Part shown: one piece after another, positions 1 through 11,647 of the stretch
Position numbering within the stretch: the stretch's first letter is position 1
Layout of the letters: each line of letters begins with the position of its first letter
Assembly: GCF_032854445.1 (NCBI RefSeq)
Contig: NC_088295.1
Coordinates: forward strand, 65,579,249-65,639,248
Direction of reading: 5' to 3'
DNA: 60,000 bases
From: Liolophura sinensis
Lineage: Eukaryota > Mollusca > Polyplacophora > Chitonida > Chitonidae
Notes under the pieces: generated by a model
Told to the model about the DNA's origin: nothing
Databases searched by the model: none
The model's input: only the letters and a program-made list of their open reading frames with translations
Translations under genes and position numbers: made by a program

Positions 1-2544
1 TAACTGGCCGAATGACTGACTGGCCGACTGCCCTACAGACTGACAAATCGAGCTAATAACAGGCCAGTTAAAGACGACGTAAACAAGGAATAAAAGTTGA
101 ATAAACCAATACCCAGCAGTGATAAGTGCTTTTAAACAAATTTGTCCGACAAATCCTTGTGAATACAGTATTATTAACGTTTGTTTGATTAAATAACTTC
201 GAATATGCCTCACCTCACATCAATGGATTATGATTTTATGGTGGATGAAAAAATTAATTCAGTAGCAAATCAAAGTCACTGTGAGTAAGTTAGTTTTAAT
301 ACGGCTTTTCGATTTAAACTACTGCACTGACCTTGACCTTGTCAGTAACATTAGACCACAAGTTTTATGGCGGTCGTACTTCACTCAGAGTGTATTAATT
401 ACCGAAGTTTTCTCCGCGTTGATTAGGTCTTCAAGTTTGAAGAATGGGTCGGAAGAGAGAAGAATGGGTCTAAGTGAGGATGCCCTGGTGTCACGAGACA
501 AGCTCCTGACATGACAGCCACGGGAACAAGGATCGCTGACGGATGATTAATTTTGATTGGTGAGTTAATAACAGCTTCATATCACGTGATTTTCCTTACT
601 GGTTGAAAGAGCAGCAAATCCAGATAATACTCCCTTAATATCGGTCCTGTGAGCAACCGTGCTAGGGGTTAGCGGACCCACGGATTGGGACTGACAGATA
701 GCTAACTATCAAACCAGTAAGCGGTGTGTCGAGGGATCTCTCATTGTCATATAACATTGTACCCCCAAATCATCTTCGAATCTATCAGAGCCGTGATCTA
801 TGGCGACGCGGAGTTATGAATCATGAAGATCACGCTCGGGGATATTCGCTGATCAGATCGCAATATCCAAACCAAATAATCGATGTTCTTCAGATTGCCT
901 CCACGCCCTCCTTCACTATCTCTCCCCCACCTGCGCACCCATGTACTTTTCCTCGGAATGAAGGCTACCTGATTTTGTCAGAAGAACCGACTGAGATTCA
1001 TTCATAGCTGATCTCCTTGTTGGGAGCACTAGGTAGCATGCCACGTCACAGAGGGGGAAGCAAGGGAAAGTGTTATCTATTACCCTACAAATAGCATCAC
1101 TCTTATTTCTGTTCGTGTACACATTTCTTAAGAATTTTCTCACCTCGATAACTTTCAGCAATGGAGCTAATGAGAACTCCGAACTAGCATATTGCTATGC
1201 ACATGTAAATATATAGTTCTTTTACATGTGTAAAATAGCCAAAGCTTCGCACGGTAGCGCAAAAACAATTGTGCAAAGAATAGCTGATTTGACAGGCCAA
1301 GACATCGCAATGGAAGTGAGCCTTTGTACAAAAATTCTCTTTTTCGCTCCATGTATTACTGCTTGAACTTTTCCCTTCAATGTCTCGTAGCTAAACACGT
1401 TCCGAATACGGCGATTCATCGGGAAGGCGTTATAATTACCCTCTTTAGGAAAACATACGCGCGTTGTGGTGTCAAAATACTCACATCGGGATGTCAAAAT
1501 ACGTACATCGCGGTGTCAAAATATTGCCCTGAACCTTGCACAGTTGTCGCACAAGTCTAACGCGCTGCTGGGATTGGTCGTTGTCACATCTGGCATCGAA
1601 GCATATTAGTTTGCATCTCGTGGCCGTCATTAGGCCAAACTGACAAGAGGACCGGCTTCAGTCACGCAAATAACACATCGCCATAACACAGATCATTTCA
1701 CCTCTAGCTCTCTTTAATAAGGAAAGGAAACATTCAGTGTGCAGTGAAGTGGAAACACTACGTAGTTAGGTGCCAGTAGAAACGGGAAATAAAAGCTGGC
1801 CTGGAAACTGCTCATTAATTTCAATCGTCCATGTTAACACGTGAAATCTCGTGTTAACGGGAAATCTGGCCCGCCGTCGAGGGATCAGACATCAACCTTT
1901 CTTAACTTTCCTTTCTGATCACAGACATGATTGCTAAGAAGAAAAATCAAGAGGTTTATGAGAATTCCATTAGAGAGTGAGCATAATAGTGAACACCCGT
2001 AACGAGGCGAGGGTTGGGTACTTTTTTCTTATCCGAAGGGGAATAAGAAATAAATATTGTATCGGGTTTCGTCGTTTTGTTGAATACAGTCGCGTAAATG
2101 AATGTAAAATGAACTTTGGTTTGATATCTTCTTTTTCTTGAAACCGAGCTTGCCATAAAATTGATTGACACTTAGGCGCGTTGACATATAACTGCACCAT
2201 GTTTTCCTAATCTAATGAATAGCAATGATGTAAGGAAGAATTTTAATCCTCTCAAGCATTGCATTACAGACGTCTGCACTCTTGCCTTTTCTCCAGAATT
2301 TCATCCAGGCACATTCATATAAGTTTCGTAATATAGCAGTGGAAAGTTTACCGACGCACAAAGAAAGCATTAATATTTACATAAAGTCTGTTCAAACTTT
2401 TAGCGCATTCAAAATCATTAGGTACCATTGAATGAGTTTAAATTCGGGATTAAAATTTTATTCCTATATCTTCTAAGGTATAAAGACATCTTTGTACGAA
2501 ATTGTACTAATACGGGCATGATCCTGTAACAATGACTCTCGTGC
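1..2544. other. Distal part of receptor intron 4, no gene seen
   Basis: AT-rich sequence with no reading frame resembling the receptor's next exon (which should start with the Tyr of 'GRY' and lead to the cysteine-rich domain), so intron 4 extends past coordinate 1. A small triplet of about 28-bp repeats, built on 'gtgtcaaaatac' and 'catcg', lies at 1467-1532. The first 40 bases contain repeats of 'gactgactggcc'. Nothing else is recognisable. Confidence 0.6.
1467..1532. repeat. Short tandem repeat, three ~27-bp units
   Basis: Three successive units each contain 'ggtgtcaaaatac' or a one-base variant, and the first two are followed by 'catcg'. Too short to belong to a larger array. Confidence 0.6.
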
Positions 2545-3745
2545 CCGCCATGATTGGGAACCACAACTTAAAATCACAAGGTCGCAATGACTGGGAGCCC
2601 CAAGTCCATGACGACTGTGAACCACAGCTTGAAATCACAAGGTCGCAATGACTGGGAGCCCCAAGTCCGCGACGACTTTGAACCACAGCTTAAAAGCACA
2701 AGGCCGCAGTGACTGGGAGCCCCAAGTAAACGACGACTGTGAACCACAGCTTGAAATCACAAGGTCGTAATGACTGGGAGCCCCAAGTCCACGACGACTG
2801 TGAACCACAGCTTGAAATCACAAGGTCGCAATGACTGGGAGCCCCAAGTCCACGACGACTGTGAACCTCAATTTGAAATCACAAGGTCGCAATGACTGGG
2901 AGACCCAAGTCCACGACGACTGTGAACCACAGCTTGAAATCACAAGGTCGTAATGACTGGGAGCCCAAGTCCACGACGACTGTGAACCTCAATTTGAAAT
3001 CACAAGGTCGCAATGACTGGGAGCCCCAGGTTCGCGTCGACTGTGAACCACAGCTTGAAAGCACAAGGTCGCAATGACTGGGAGCCCCAAGTCCACGACG
3101 ACTGTGAACCATAGCTTGAAATCACAAACCCGTGAAGACTGGGAATCCCAAGCCCGCAATGAATTGAAACCGCAACTTGAAACCACAAGCCCACGAATAC
3201 ATAAAGCCATAAAGATGGTTAGGAATCACAAGCCCGCGATGACTTGGAACCACAAGCTCACAAAACCAGGAAAGAAAAAGCTTGAAAGTACAAGCCTGCG
3301 ATGGCTGAAAATCAAAAGCTCACGACAGTTGAGAATCACAAGCTCACGATGGTTATGAACAAAAACCCTACACTGAATGGGAACCACAAGCTCACATTGA
3401 CTAGGAACCACAAACTCACTATGACTGGGAACCACAAACTCCCAATGACTGGAAATCATAAGCCCACAATGACTGGGAACCACAAGCTCACATGAAATCA
3501 TAAGCCCACAATGACTGGGAACCACAAACTCACAATGACTGGGAACCACAGCCTCATAAGGACAAGCTCACATTGACCGTAAATCATAAGCTCACAATAA
3601 CTGGGAACCACAAGCTCACATTGACTGGAAATCATAAGCCCACAATGACTGAGAACCACAAGCTCATACTGACTTCGAACCACAAGCTCACAATAACTGG
3701 GAATCACAAGTTCAGGATGACTGGGAACCTTGACCGGAAAGCCTG
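2545..3745. repeat. Compound minisatellite in receptor intron 4 (61-bp units grading into ~24-30-bp units)
   Basis: From about 2581 to 3130, 'aatgactgggag' recurs at 2586, 2647, 2708, 2769, 2830, 2891, 2952, 3012 and 3073. That is a 61-bp period with one 60-bp unit. Each unit has two related halves: 'atgactgggagccccaagtc' and 'cgactgtgaaccacagcttg'. From about 3130 to 3745 the array breaks into shorter units built on 'aatgactgggaaccacaag' and 'ctcaca', spaced about 22-30 bp apart with many substitutions. Reading frames across it are long on both strands only because the unit lacks stops. The 61-bp period shifts frame every unit, so it is not coding. Confidence 0.93.
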
Positions 3746-4418
3746 ACTATAGAGCTCTTGCTTACAATCCTGCTCCAGCTGGGTATAATTTATAGGTAAA
3801 AAAGAACTGCCTTCTCTATTGAAGTGTGCTCATTTTATCCACGATCTGCCCACTTTCTTCCAGTCGTTTTGTACAAATGACATATTCTTTGAGTATAGGA
3901 AAAGAATCCACCAAGAAAGTCAATAAATTCAGCTTGAAGTTTTTCGGATTGGTTTTTATGTACGACTGTCTTTCTTTTCCCATGAAGCCTGACAGTAGTA
4001 GCCGAATACGGTCACAAATTTATTTATCTGTATACTATTTGTATATGTTCTTTGCTTGTTATTTTATGCAGTACTTAAGAATATTTTCACATGTAAGGTT
4101 TGAATCCAGTCTCCAAGTTACTCCACATTACACAGATTTGTTATACTAGATCTGAACGGAGCCTACATTTCATCACATCTGTCATTCGTCCAATCGATTT
4201 CCTGTTCGCATATTTTGGAAAGAGAAACCGCCTGTTCATTCCACTTCACGCCAAGTAGGTGTTTTGAAACGATGAATTTGAATGGTCTTAAGTTTGATCT
4301 CTTCGTTTAAAGGATTTCACATCTATTAAGCTGCAAATGAGTATAGAAAACGATTACTACATCTGACTTTAGGAACATATGACAGGAAGGGTGTGAATAA
4401 ATGATACCGCTGACTTAC
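3746..4418. other. Proximal part of receptor intron 4
   Basis: Unique-looking AT-rich intron sequence between the minisatellite and the exon 4 donor at 4418-4417. No exon or RNA gene is seen. Confidence 0.6.
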
Positions 4419-4661
4419 CGTCCTGGAGGGTCGCCATTCTGATCAAAGTGGACGTTTTCCTCGCTGTAGCTTGTGAAGGACACGTTCATCAGGTAATCCA
4501 GGTATTTGACGCCCTCTATCGGATCCATGGCGGGACACAGCCTGGTTTCCCACCACAAACGTCACGATGCATGTTATGAAGTGCGTACGCCATGGCATAT
4601 ATAGCCTTCACCACAAACCCCAGCTTGGCGTCTTGCTTGAAATCTTTGATGGTTTCATTTC
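4419..4661 (-). CDS. Group I metabotropic glutamate receptor, coding exon 4, carrying an apparent one-base deletion
   Basis: The fourth coding exon runs from the acceptor CGTTTGTAG to GGACG with donor GTAAGT (consensus). Its first part reads GNETIKDFKQDAKLGFVVKA and then IYAMAYALHNMHRDVCGGKPG; the Lys in AKLGF corresponds to the pocket Lys of GRM1. Its last part reads CPAMDPIEGVKYLDYLM then FDQNGDPPGR, but in another frame. The exon is 243 nt; with both splice phases as observed (2 nt at each end), 244 is needed. Read straight through, the frame hits TAG at 4518-4516. In GRM1/5 the two cysteines here are six residues apart (CPGHVGLC). One extra base near 4540 gives exactly that spacing (C, six residues, C). 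So one base is missing at about 4536-4545, as a sequencing error, a null allele or a decayed copy. Both splice sites and all other codons look intact, which favours error or a recent mutation. Confidence 0.9.
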
Positions 4662-5840
4662 CTACAAACGATTGTTTTTCAACATTAAATAAAACTTAAG
4701 TCTATAGACCTATATAATCTAAATTAAGATTGCGCTTCGAACTTGCAAACAATTTGACCTGGAAATCAAACCATTAAAAACATTTTAATTAAATTTTAAG
4801 TCTTAAAATAAAATGTGTTAGTAAATCAACGAAGCACTATTTGCCAACCATTTTCTAAACGCCCAATACCTGTACAAAACGCTTTTAAAATAACCTAAAA
4901 ATTTATGCGGTTTTTGTTGACAATAAATGTCAAAATGCAGTAGAATTCTCGTTTGTAACGACCTTTTCTTGATCAAACAATTGATTTGAAATGTTGAGAA
5001 CCTGAGAATGGATAAGCGATGATAAAATAAGACCCCATTAATCATGAAGAACTGATGGCCGTAACAACGTTAATTTCAGTGCTGTAGCGCACCAATGCAT
5101 TAGCTGTGCAAAGCCATGCCTCAATAAGGCTTTCGCAGAATCTGCCGACTTGTGACTAATATCGCGTTAACAAGGCTTAACGAAAAAACAGAGCTTCGTA
5201 GTTTTTATCATTCTTTCCTAAAACCACGTAATTATTCCTAACTGATGCAGAAGGATTATCAGGTTTAGCTTCCAACGTTTCGGCTAGTAACAAAATATTG
5301 TCACCTAAGAAGTGTTCTGAGGACAAAATGTGTCAAGCTGACAAAAATATAAAATGTTTTGAAACGTGAGATCTTTATCCATACGTAATCCTCGGACTGG
5401 ATCCGATGGGTTTCATTAAGAGCACTTGAGCCGGCAGTGTTATGCAACACACGAAATATGACAGCTTAAGTAAAGCGTCATCTACAGCTGTATTTAATCT
5501 CATCCCTGCGTCAGGGAAGTTCAACGAAATCCCAGCGCCTTAACCACGCGATTAGACAGACGCCTTTTTCCGGGAAGCGTTTCAGAGCTCTACATAGCAG
5601 TATGTAGTTAACTCAGATCAAAAATGCTCCAAAACTCGTTGTAAAAAGTTGTACCATTGCAGAGGTTTTCTCAGCGGCAGAATATATCTCTTATGTAGCA
5701 AATTCGTAATGTGTGGTTTGTGAGGGTGACATGCTTCAGCTTCCGACCTTTTCTTGTCCATACTCTTTAAGATATGCACGTATGTATGAATGTATGCTTC
5801 GTACTTAACAATTTGGAGTCAGGTGACAACGAGGATTCAC

Positions 5841-6129
5841 TAGGTGTGTGTACATATACAGTGTCTTTTTTGTGGCAGGGCGAGTCCATGTCCTCAAAGT
5901 GCTGCCGCCACTAAATAATCATTACAAAGACACCAGACGTGACACCACCCCCAGTCAGATTATACTGACACCTACATCTTCCATCGTTCTAACCTCTCAG
6001 TGCTGAGCACAAAGCCAGATAGCAAAAAGTACAATTTTTAAAGTCTTTGCTATGTCCTGATCCTTGTTTGATCCGAAGTCTCCCATCTTCGACGCTGACG
6101 CTTTAACCCTTAGGCCACCAATGTGGGCC
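5841..6129 (-). mobile_element. tRNA-headed SINE, family C, minus orientation
   Basis: Read on the minus strand it begins with a tRNA-like head (TGGTGGCCTAAGGGTTAAAG, an A-box-like element). It then has a body with 'GGTGTCACGTCTGGTGTC', and a 3' part 'GGCGGCAGCACTTTGAGG' then 'GCCCTGCCACAAAAAAGACA'. The same order and wording occur on the plus strand at 49311-49578, so the two are copies of one family. It sits in the antisense... that is, the minus strand, which is the receptor's own transcription direction. The head is likely the internal RNA polymerase III promoter. Family name not known to me. Confidence 0.75.
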
Positions 6130-6418
6130 CAAGTGAGAAAATGCCACATCATTGATTGACTGATTGATTGTCTGCAGAGTGTAACATAGTGTTCGTTTAT
6201 AGTACACCTAAGCGTGTTAATTTATATATGACATATTTTATTCCTATATATATAAATTTATATTGAAATTACAACATTTTGTAATCACTTTGTGCTAAAT
6301 GCTGAACACTTTGGAAAGTGCTGAACTGCCACCAATGGTTCCCTCCCTCACCACTGCCGAAATCATGCATGTATCGAAATTACATATAAAAGATTTGTAG
6401 CGTAGAGATTAAAAAAAA

Positions 6419-6526
6419 GAGCAGCCACGATTGTGTGATAGTTGGCAAACAGTAACACCTAACCTGTGTTGGGTTTTATTCTAATTCTTCATGTTAATGC
6501 TTAATTAGTAGCAAATCGCACGCTAA
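6419..6526 (+). repeat. Dispersed repeat, copy 1 of 3
   Basis: Shares 'gagcagc.acga..gtgtgatagttg' and 'catgttaatg.tta' plus 'tagtaacaaatc.cacgc' type blocks with 41827-41920. It shares a shorter part with 49783-49814. The class of element is unknown; no coding capacity or terminal repeats are visible. Confidence 0.6.
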
Positions 6527-6753
6527 AATTGAAAAAAATATTTTAGGTGCCTTTAAGATAAGAGTCAATTATTATCGTAGTAATAGTATGCGTCATGGTA
6601 AAAAAAAAACAAGGACTTTTGAATACCAGTATATAGCCTCCGTGGTGTTGCTGTGAAACAAATAAAACAGAGAGTGGGTCTGGGTAAAATCTTTCGAGTA
6701 CAAGTCATTTCCAGAATACACCTCTTGTCCTCGGATTAAGTGCTATTTCTTAC

Positions 6754-6986
6754 CTGTGCATGGCATGGAATAGGTGAAATCCTGGTCAGGTCCCGGAAGG
6801 TAGCAAGAAAATTTCTGTTGCCAAAACTCTCGAAACCAAGGATTTCTGATGTTACTATGAGGGCGTAAGGACAGAAACTTTTTATCAAAACTCTCCAGAA
6901 TTGGTGAATGGAGCTTGATGGAAATTCCTCCGACAGCCTCTTCTTCAATTCCTGACACAACATCAGGTCTATCAGCCCACCCGTCG
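6754..6986 (-). CDS. Group I metabotropic glutamate receptor, coding exon 3
   Basis: The third coding exon starts after the acceptor TTATGTGCAG. It is 233 nt: 1 + 77 codons + 1, frame intact. It encodes the diagnostic SDGWADR motif, whose Asp and Arg match glutamate-pocket residues of GRM1. It continues with GGISIKLHSP, ESFDKKFLSLRP, NIRNPWFREFWQQKFSCYLP and MPCTG, which correspond to the family's 'GGITIKLQSP', 'TRNPWFPEFWQHRFQC' and 'CTGNE' segments. The donor is ACAG with GTAAGA, phase 1. Intron 3 downstream is 2,092 bp. No internal stop or odd codon use is visible. Confidence 0.95.
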
Positions 6987-8210
6987 CTGCACATAATAAA
7001 AGAAATGTAACACAATAAGAACCCTCTGTCCTGGATCTCATTAGAAATATGAAACCGAAAATTTGTTTTATTCTTGTGTGCGGCTAAAAACGTTCCAAAT
7101 CATCCCGAATGACAATTTCTAAGTTACACGCAAGTCAAAACAGGAAACATTTTATTCTTGTGAAAAGAAATTGTGAAATAGACCTGGGGAATATTTTCGT
7201 GCTTCGACTTTGAAATCGGATTTGCGTTACGAGACTGGAATGTCTCTAAATACTGTCTAACATTATTCAAAACCTATGATTGTCTTTTTTGGGACACAGA
7301 CTTATCGGATACATATATTTGCAAAGCAGTTGTTGTCAGTTTTTGTGTTGGAAATGGGCGATGGAAATGAGTCTTGCAAATGAGTGGTACAGATGGGTAT
7401 TGGAGCTGGATGTTAGAAATGGGTGCTGTAAATGGGTGTTTCAAATGGGTTTTGCAAAATAATGATTGTTAGGGAGTGAAGGGAAAGGATGGTGGAGATG
7501 GGCGTTGAAGATGGGTTGTAGAAATAGGTGTTGGAAATTGGAAATGTGTTTTGGGTATTGGAGATGGGTATTTGAAATGAATGCTGAAGACAGGTGTAGG
7601 GAATCGTACATAGCGTTTAGATAGAGTCACTGATATGTTCATTATAGACGCAGATCAGTATGAGTGACGCCAAAATTTATGTATATAACAAGATACGTTT
7701 GTAGTTTTATCAGCTTCAACATAACACAAAAATGCACATGGAACTTCTATTAACATTGAGGAAAAGGTAGATCGTGAAACGTATCATTTAACCCTTACCC
7801 GTCATATTTAATCCTGCAGATGTAACTTTCCAGTGTCTTAAATTGAACTGATAATTTGTATTTCTTGCAGAATTGCCTTTCTTCATGGTTAGTTAGCCTG
7901 TACGTGTATACGTCACATGTTATGTTTACGTCGCTTGACGACTATATATTTACGGACGTCTATGCTATAAAAGATAAAAGACCTACTGAAGCCAGTATTG
8001 ATTGATGTCTCCTTCAATCGATTTAAATTCACACATGCGTGTACAGATTGAGGTCCCTTGTGACTGAACACTGTACTCACAGACATCCAAAACGAGAGGC
8101 GTTTACTATTATTGACACTTATCTGAACAGACGCCAATACAGACAGACGCCTTTATAATGAACAGCGCTTATGTTGGCCGAAGTGTATATTAGCGGTTAC
8201 GTATACTGAC
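6987..8210 (-). other. Receptor intron 2 (1,224 bp)
   Basis: Bounded by donor GTCAGT at 8210 and acceptor ATGTGCAG at 6987. It contains the degenerate 15-bp repeat at 7345-7605. The rest is unremarkable. Confidence 0.9.
7345..7605. repeat. Degenerate short-period minisatellite (~15 bp)
   Basis: Repeated variants of 'ttggaaatgggtgtt' (for example 'gttagaaatgggtgctgta', 'aaatgggtgtttcaaatggg', 'ttggagatgggtatttg') with heavy substitution, in receptor intron 2. Purine/GT-rich on the plus strand, hence C/A/T-rich on the transcribed receptor strand. Confidence 0.75.
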
Positions 8211-8457
8211 CTGCCGATGATAAGGAAGTGACCCACGGAGCGCTGTCTGCGGGTGGCCTCAAATAGCCTCCGGATGGTCATTCCTTCACAGAAACATATG
8301 ACAACACGAGCATTGGATACGGATTTCAGGTTCTTCACCACTTCGTCAAAAGACTCGTTGGGCCCGTTGCTGGACACCTGGTCACTGGTGGCGATACACA
8401 ATCCTTCTTCCTTGGCCAGTTTCTTGAAAACCTCAATCCCGCTGGCGCCATAGTTAC
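8211..8457 (-). CDS. Group I metabotropic glutamate receptor, coding exon 2
   Basis: The second coding exon continues the Venus-flytrap domain. The acceptor is TTTTTGAAG before 8457. The split Gly codon from exon 1 (G + GT) gives the conserved G-N-Y-G junction, whose Tyr matches the glutamate-contacting Tyr of GRM1. The 247 nt are 2 + 81 codons + 2, so the frame is intact. Motifs are NYGASGIEVFKKLAKEEGLC, NARVVICFCEGMT and RRLFEATRR, which align with the group I pattern 'EEGLCIA...ARVVVCFCEGMTVR'. The exon ends GGCAG with donor GTCAGT, phase 2. The next base, from exon 3, completes Ser of the S-D-G-W-A-D-R motif. Intron 1 upstream is 12,262 bp and intron 2 downstream is 1,224 bp. Confidence 0.95.
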
Positions 8458-8985
8458 CTTCAAAAAGAACGAGGGGTATTTTTTTGTTAATGAAAGACAT
8501 TAAATACCTTGGGTGCTTTTACCAGAATTCAAAGGCACAACAAGCATTTCATTTGCATTTCCTTGCCAGCTGTAAACTGTCATTACATAAAGTGGTTTTC
8601 TCATGCTCGGTCACCAACAAATAAAACTACTATCTGTGTCATACCATATGTATCCCACCGACTCTTGCATTATCTCTAATCACTGAAAACAGCAATATTG
8701 TGAGCAAAAGGCACAAAATGTCCGAACATTTTAACAAATAATGCACATATACGGTTTCCTGAGCTCCTCCACCTTGCTGCATTTTAATTATTCCATAAAA
8801 AATACCGCACATAAGCATTTTTAAATCAAAAGGCTCCATCTCCTAACATCTGAGTGCGCTAGAAATACAGACACACCATCGGCAAGTCTTATACTGCATC
8901 ATCCTTCTGTTACTTTTAAAATTCTGCTCTTTGATGATCCGAATATGACGGATTACACAAGATTGGCCGGTGATTGGACCGTTAG

Positions 8986-9140
8986 ATTTATTTATTTATT
9001 TGATTTGTGTTTTACGCCGTGTTCAAGAATATTTCACCTATAGAACTGCAGCCAGCATTATGGTGGGAGGGAACCGGGCAAAGCCCGGGAGAAACCCACG
9101 ACCATCCGCTACTCGCTGCCAGATCATCTCACGTGCTGGT
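8986..9140 (-). mobile_element. SINE family A fragment (tail and central domain)
   Basis: The plus strand shows (ttta)n then 'gtgttttacgccgtgttcaa', 'gaatatttcacctata', 'gccagcattatggtgggagg' and 'gaaccgggcaaagcccggga'. This is the complement of the standard family A 3' end. The tRNA-like head is lost, so the copy is 5'-truncated. Confidence 0.85.
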
Positions 9141-11551
9141 GGAGAAAATAATTAGACATTACGACGCAAAACAATGGAATAGACAGAAAACCAAAGATGT
9201 AATGGTAATGCAAGAAAAATGCAGAACATACAGCGCCTTATTAATTATATCTCAAATTTAGAGAACGTTGTGTTACATCATACATTCAAAAAAAAACTTG
9301 TTGACTGCAAAATATGATGTCAAAAAGCTCTACATGCGATGGTTACAATGCACTAAGCATTTAGAAGAACGAAGCCAAAAGGCTCTTTATATGCTCTAAT
9401 AGACTTATAATTAACCGCATAAAATATTTCAAAATTTCACATAAACACTACAAATTCTTCAGACGTTTGGCACACCCGATTAATATTACAAATCCAAGAA
9501 CAGTGTACACGGTAGGATTACTCTTGCTTTTCTGTTATCTATTAACGTTTAAATTATAAATAAAGGTCTAGCCGTCCGATTTTCACCGTTTTTCATGGTT
9601 TAACAGATGGTGCGTGAAATATTAACAAGCGCCCAGACAGAGCTTTTATACTAAAAAAAAATACCAAAAATATCAGGAGAATTTCCAGAAAACAAATCAG
9701 TCATACGAGATGATACCACGACAAAATACCACTCTGGTTCAGGTTTGTCTACTTGAGACATAGACTGATATAAGCTTGGATAATGATTTTCATATCAATT
9801 TATATCAGCCTGGCGATCCTTAACATAAATGACCGGACCAGCTTTACGGCGTATTGAGTGACTTTTACGAGGCTAGCTTGACGGCCCATTAGCGAGAGTA
9901 TCCGGCGATATCCGTTATCACATTGTGGCCTTCCTTTTACTTATTAGAAGTCTCATACCCGTTCCCGAGGTAACCGTAGCATTATGCCCTTTAAATTAGA
10001 CAGTTTATTGCACAATGCGTCGGTAAGATAAGAGCATTGTATTATCTATCACATACTTGCTCGTGCTTTACATAAAGGTATTTGTTCGACTGGACCGACG
10101 TCCCGATAGACAGCGTCTTCTCTGTATTACATAACGACCATAAACCTTAGTAAACCAGGGCTGCTCATGGACCCTCTGTAAGAACAGCGATCTGCCATCC
10201 TGGAAGCCTAGTTTACCATGGAGATAAATGTCAAGGCTGTTTCTGGACAAATTGCCGGGGCCGCACCATGGTTAACACTAATCACATGTACAACCTGGTT
10301 ATGTACAATCTTTCATTTCGCCTCGATGAATCTACCGATTCTCACATAGCCATAAAGTTGATACGGCCACTAAACTACCTACATGTGTAGTTTTTACATG
10401 TACCCCATATCGCTTGAAAGCTTTTAATGCTTGATTGCTTACAGATGCTGTCCCAAACGTCTCGAATGCGTGTATAAACGTGATATGATATAAACCATAT
10501 ACAATAAACAGCGATTAAATAAAATCCAGCTGACACGTGAAGTCGAGTGGAACAATTCTTAACAATACGTAACGGGATAACGGTAGAGGTAGCTGCGTCT
10601 CAGAAAGAAATACGCTGCATGTTAAAAAAAGAAAAACACTATCAGGTTTGTCAGTGAAGACGTTTTTCCATTAACAGTTATACCCTTAACTTCATTAATC
10701 CACTTCAGGAACAGAAACTACCTTGAACTATTAAATTAGCATAAAAAAATCACGGAATGTTTAAAATAACTACAGCTGCAACAAAACATTGTCAATAAGT
10801 CTTAGAAAACTACTCCACAATAATTTGTAATCTCTAAATTCATCGCTGAACAGGGGAGTTTTGTGTTCGAGGTCTTTTTTTCGGTAAAAACAAGGTAAAA
10901 ATAGCCCTCCTCTATCATGTGACATTTAAAATATTAGGCAACCTTTGTGGGCATTTCTTTACTGATCACTTGTCTCACTGTATTGCAGTCACAAATGACA
11001 CCCCTTTCTTTTAGAAACTTCCAAAGGTCGCAAACGTTCAGCTCTTCAATTTTCTCCAGAGTTTGCGAAACTTTTTTTCAAACGCCCATGTTATAGTAAA
11101 TGTGATCCTGCTATAGATGCCTAATATTTTTGACAGGTTGCATCATACAACAGGACTTTTTTTTTCCTTTAGCAGTAAAAAAATTCGAACTCGAAACTCC
11201 CCTATTGAAGATGTCCATATTCTTCTTGGCAATTGTAGACGGACTTTCTCGACATTAATGTAACGAGATTCCCGGGTGTAATGTCCTATCTCCAGAGACG
11301 TAGCCAGTGTATTCTAATAAACCGTCCAATACGCGGTCGCATTGCTCTTTTGTCCGCTGACTTGTGGTCTTGTTGAAATTCATTGGGAATCACTAGTCTC
11401 CCGCCAATATGACCTACAACTGAGTCAGAACTGCGAGTGGAAATCTTTGCGTCACAACTGGGAGAGTTCATCAGCATTTTTGCGAAATCTGGGGGTCTAT
11501 TCTGGGCAAAATGGCTTCATGCACCTATACAAGTGACCGCTAACAAACAGC

Positions 11552-11640
11552 ATTGTGTACATTTAAAAACAAGCATGGCGCACAAACATCCAGACTAATA
11601 TAGACACAGTCTAAGACGTTAAAAAGATACGTCTCTCTTT
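11552..11640 (+). repeat. Direct repeat, copy 1 (~89 bp)
   Basis: Nearly identical to 12520-12607: both contain 'cacaaacatccagactaata' then 'tagacacagtctaagacgtt' and 'aaaaagatacgtct'. The copies are offset by 967 bp. The 3' part is an imperfect palindrome (agacgt...acgtct). Confidence 0.85.
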
Positions 11641-11647
11641 GTACAAA

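Larger units (their letters stand above)
4662..6753 (-). other. Receptor intron 3 (2,092 bp)
   Basis: Bounded by donor GTAAGA at 6753 and acceptor TTTGTAG at 4662. It contains a family C SINE at 5841-6129 and a dispersed repeat copy at 6419-6526. The remainder is AT-rich without features. Confidence 0.9.

Noticed and set aside
2879-3549. Overlapping open frames on both strands with repeated peptide patterns
   Set aside because: They lie in the 61-bp/short-unit minisatellite. The period is not a multiple of three and all frames are open simply because the unit lacks stops.
4530-4560. Programmed ribosomal frameshift explaining the exon 4 frame change
   Set aside because: A -1 shift would be needed. 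'GGGAAAC' is present, but in the reading frame the codons are GGG AAA, not the G GGA AAC arrangement needed for slippage, and no such event is known in this family.
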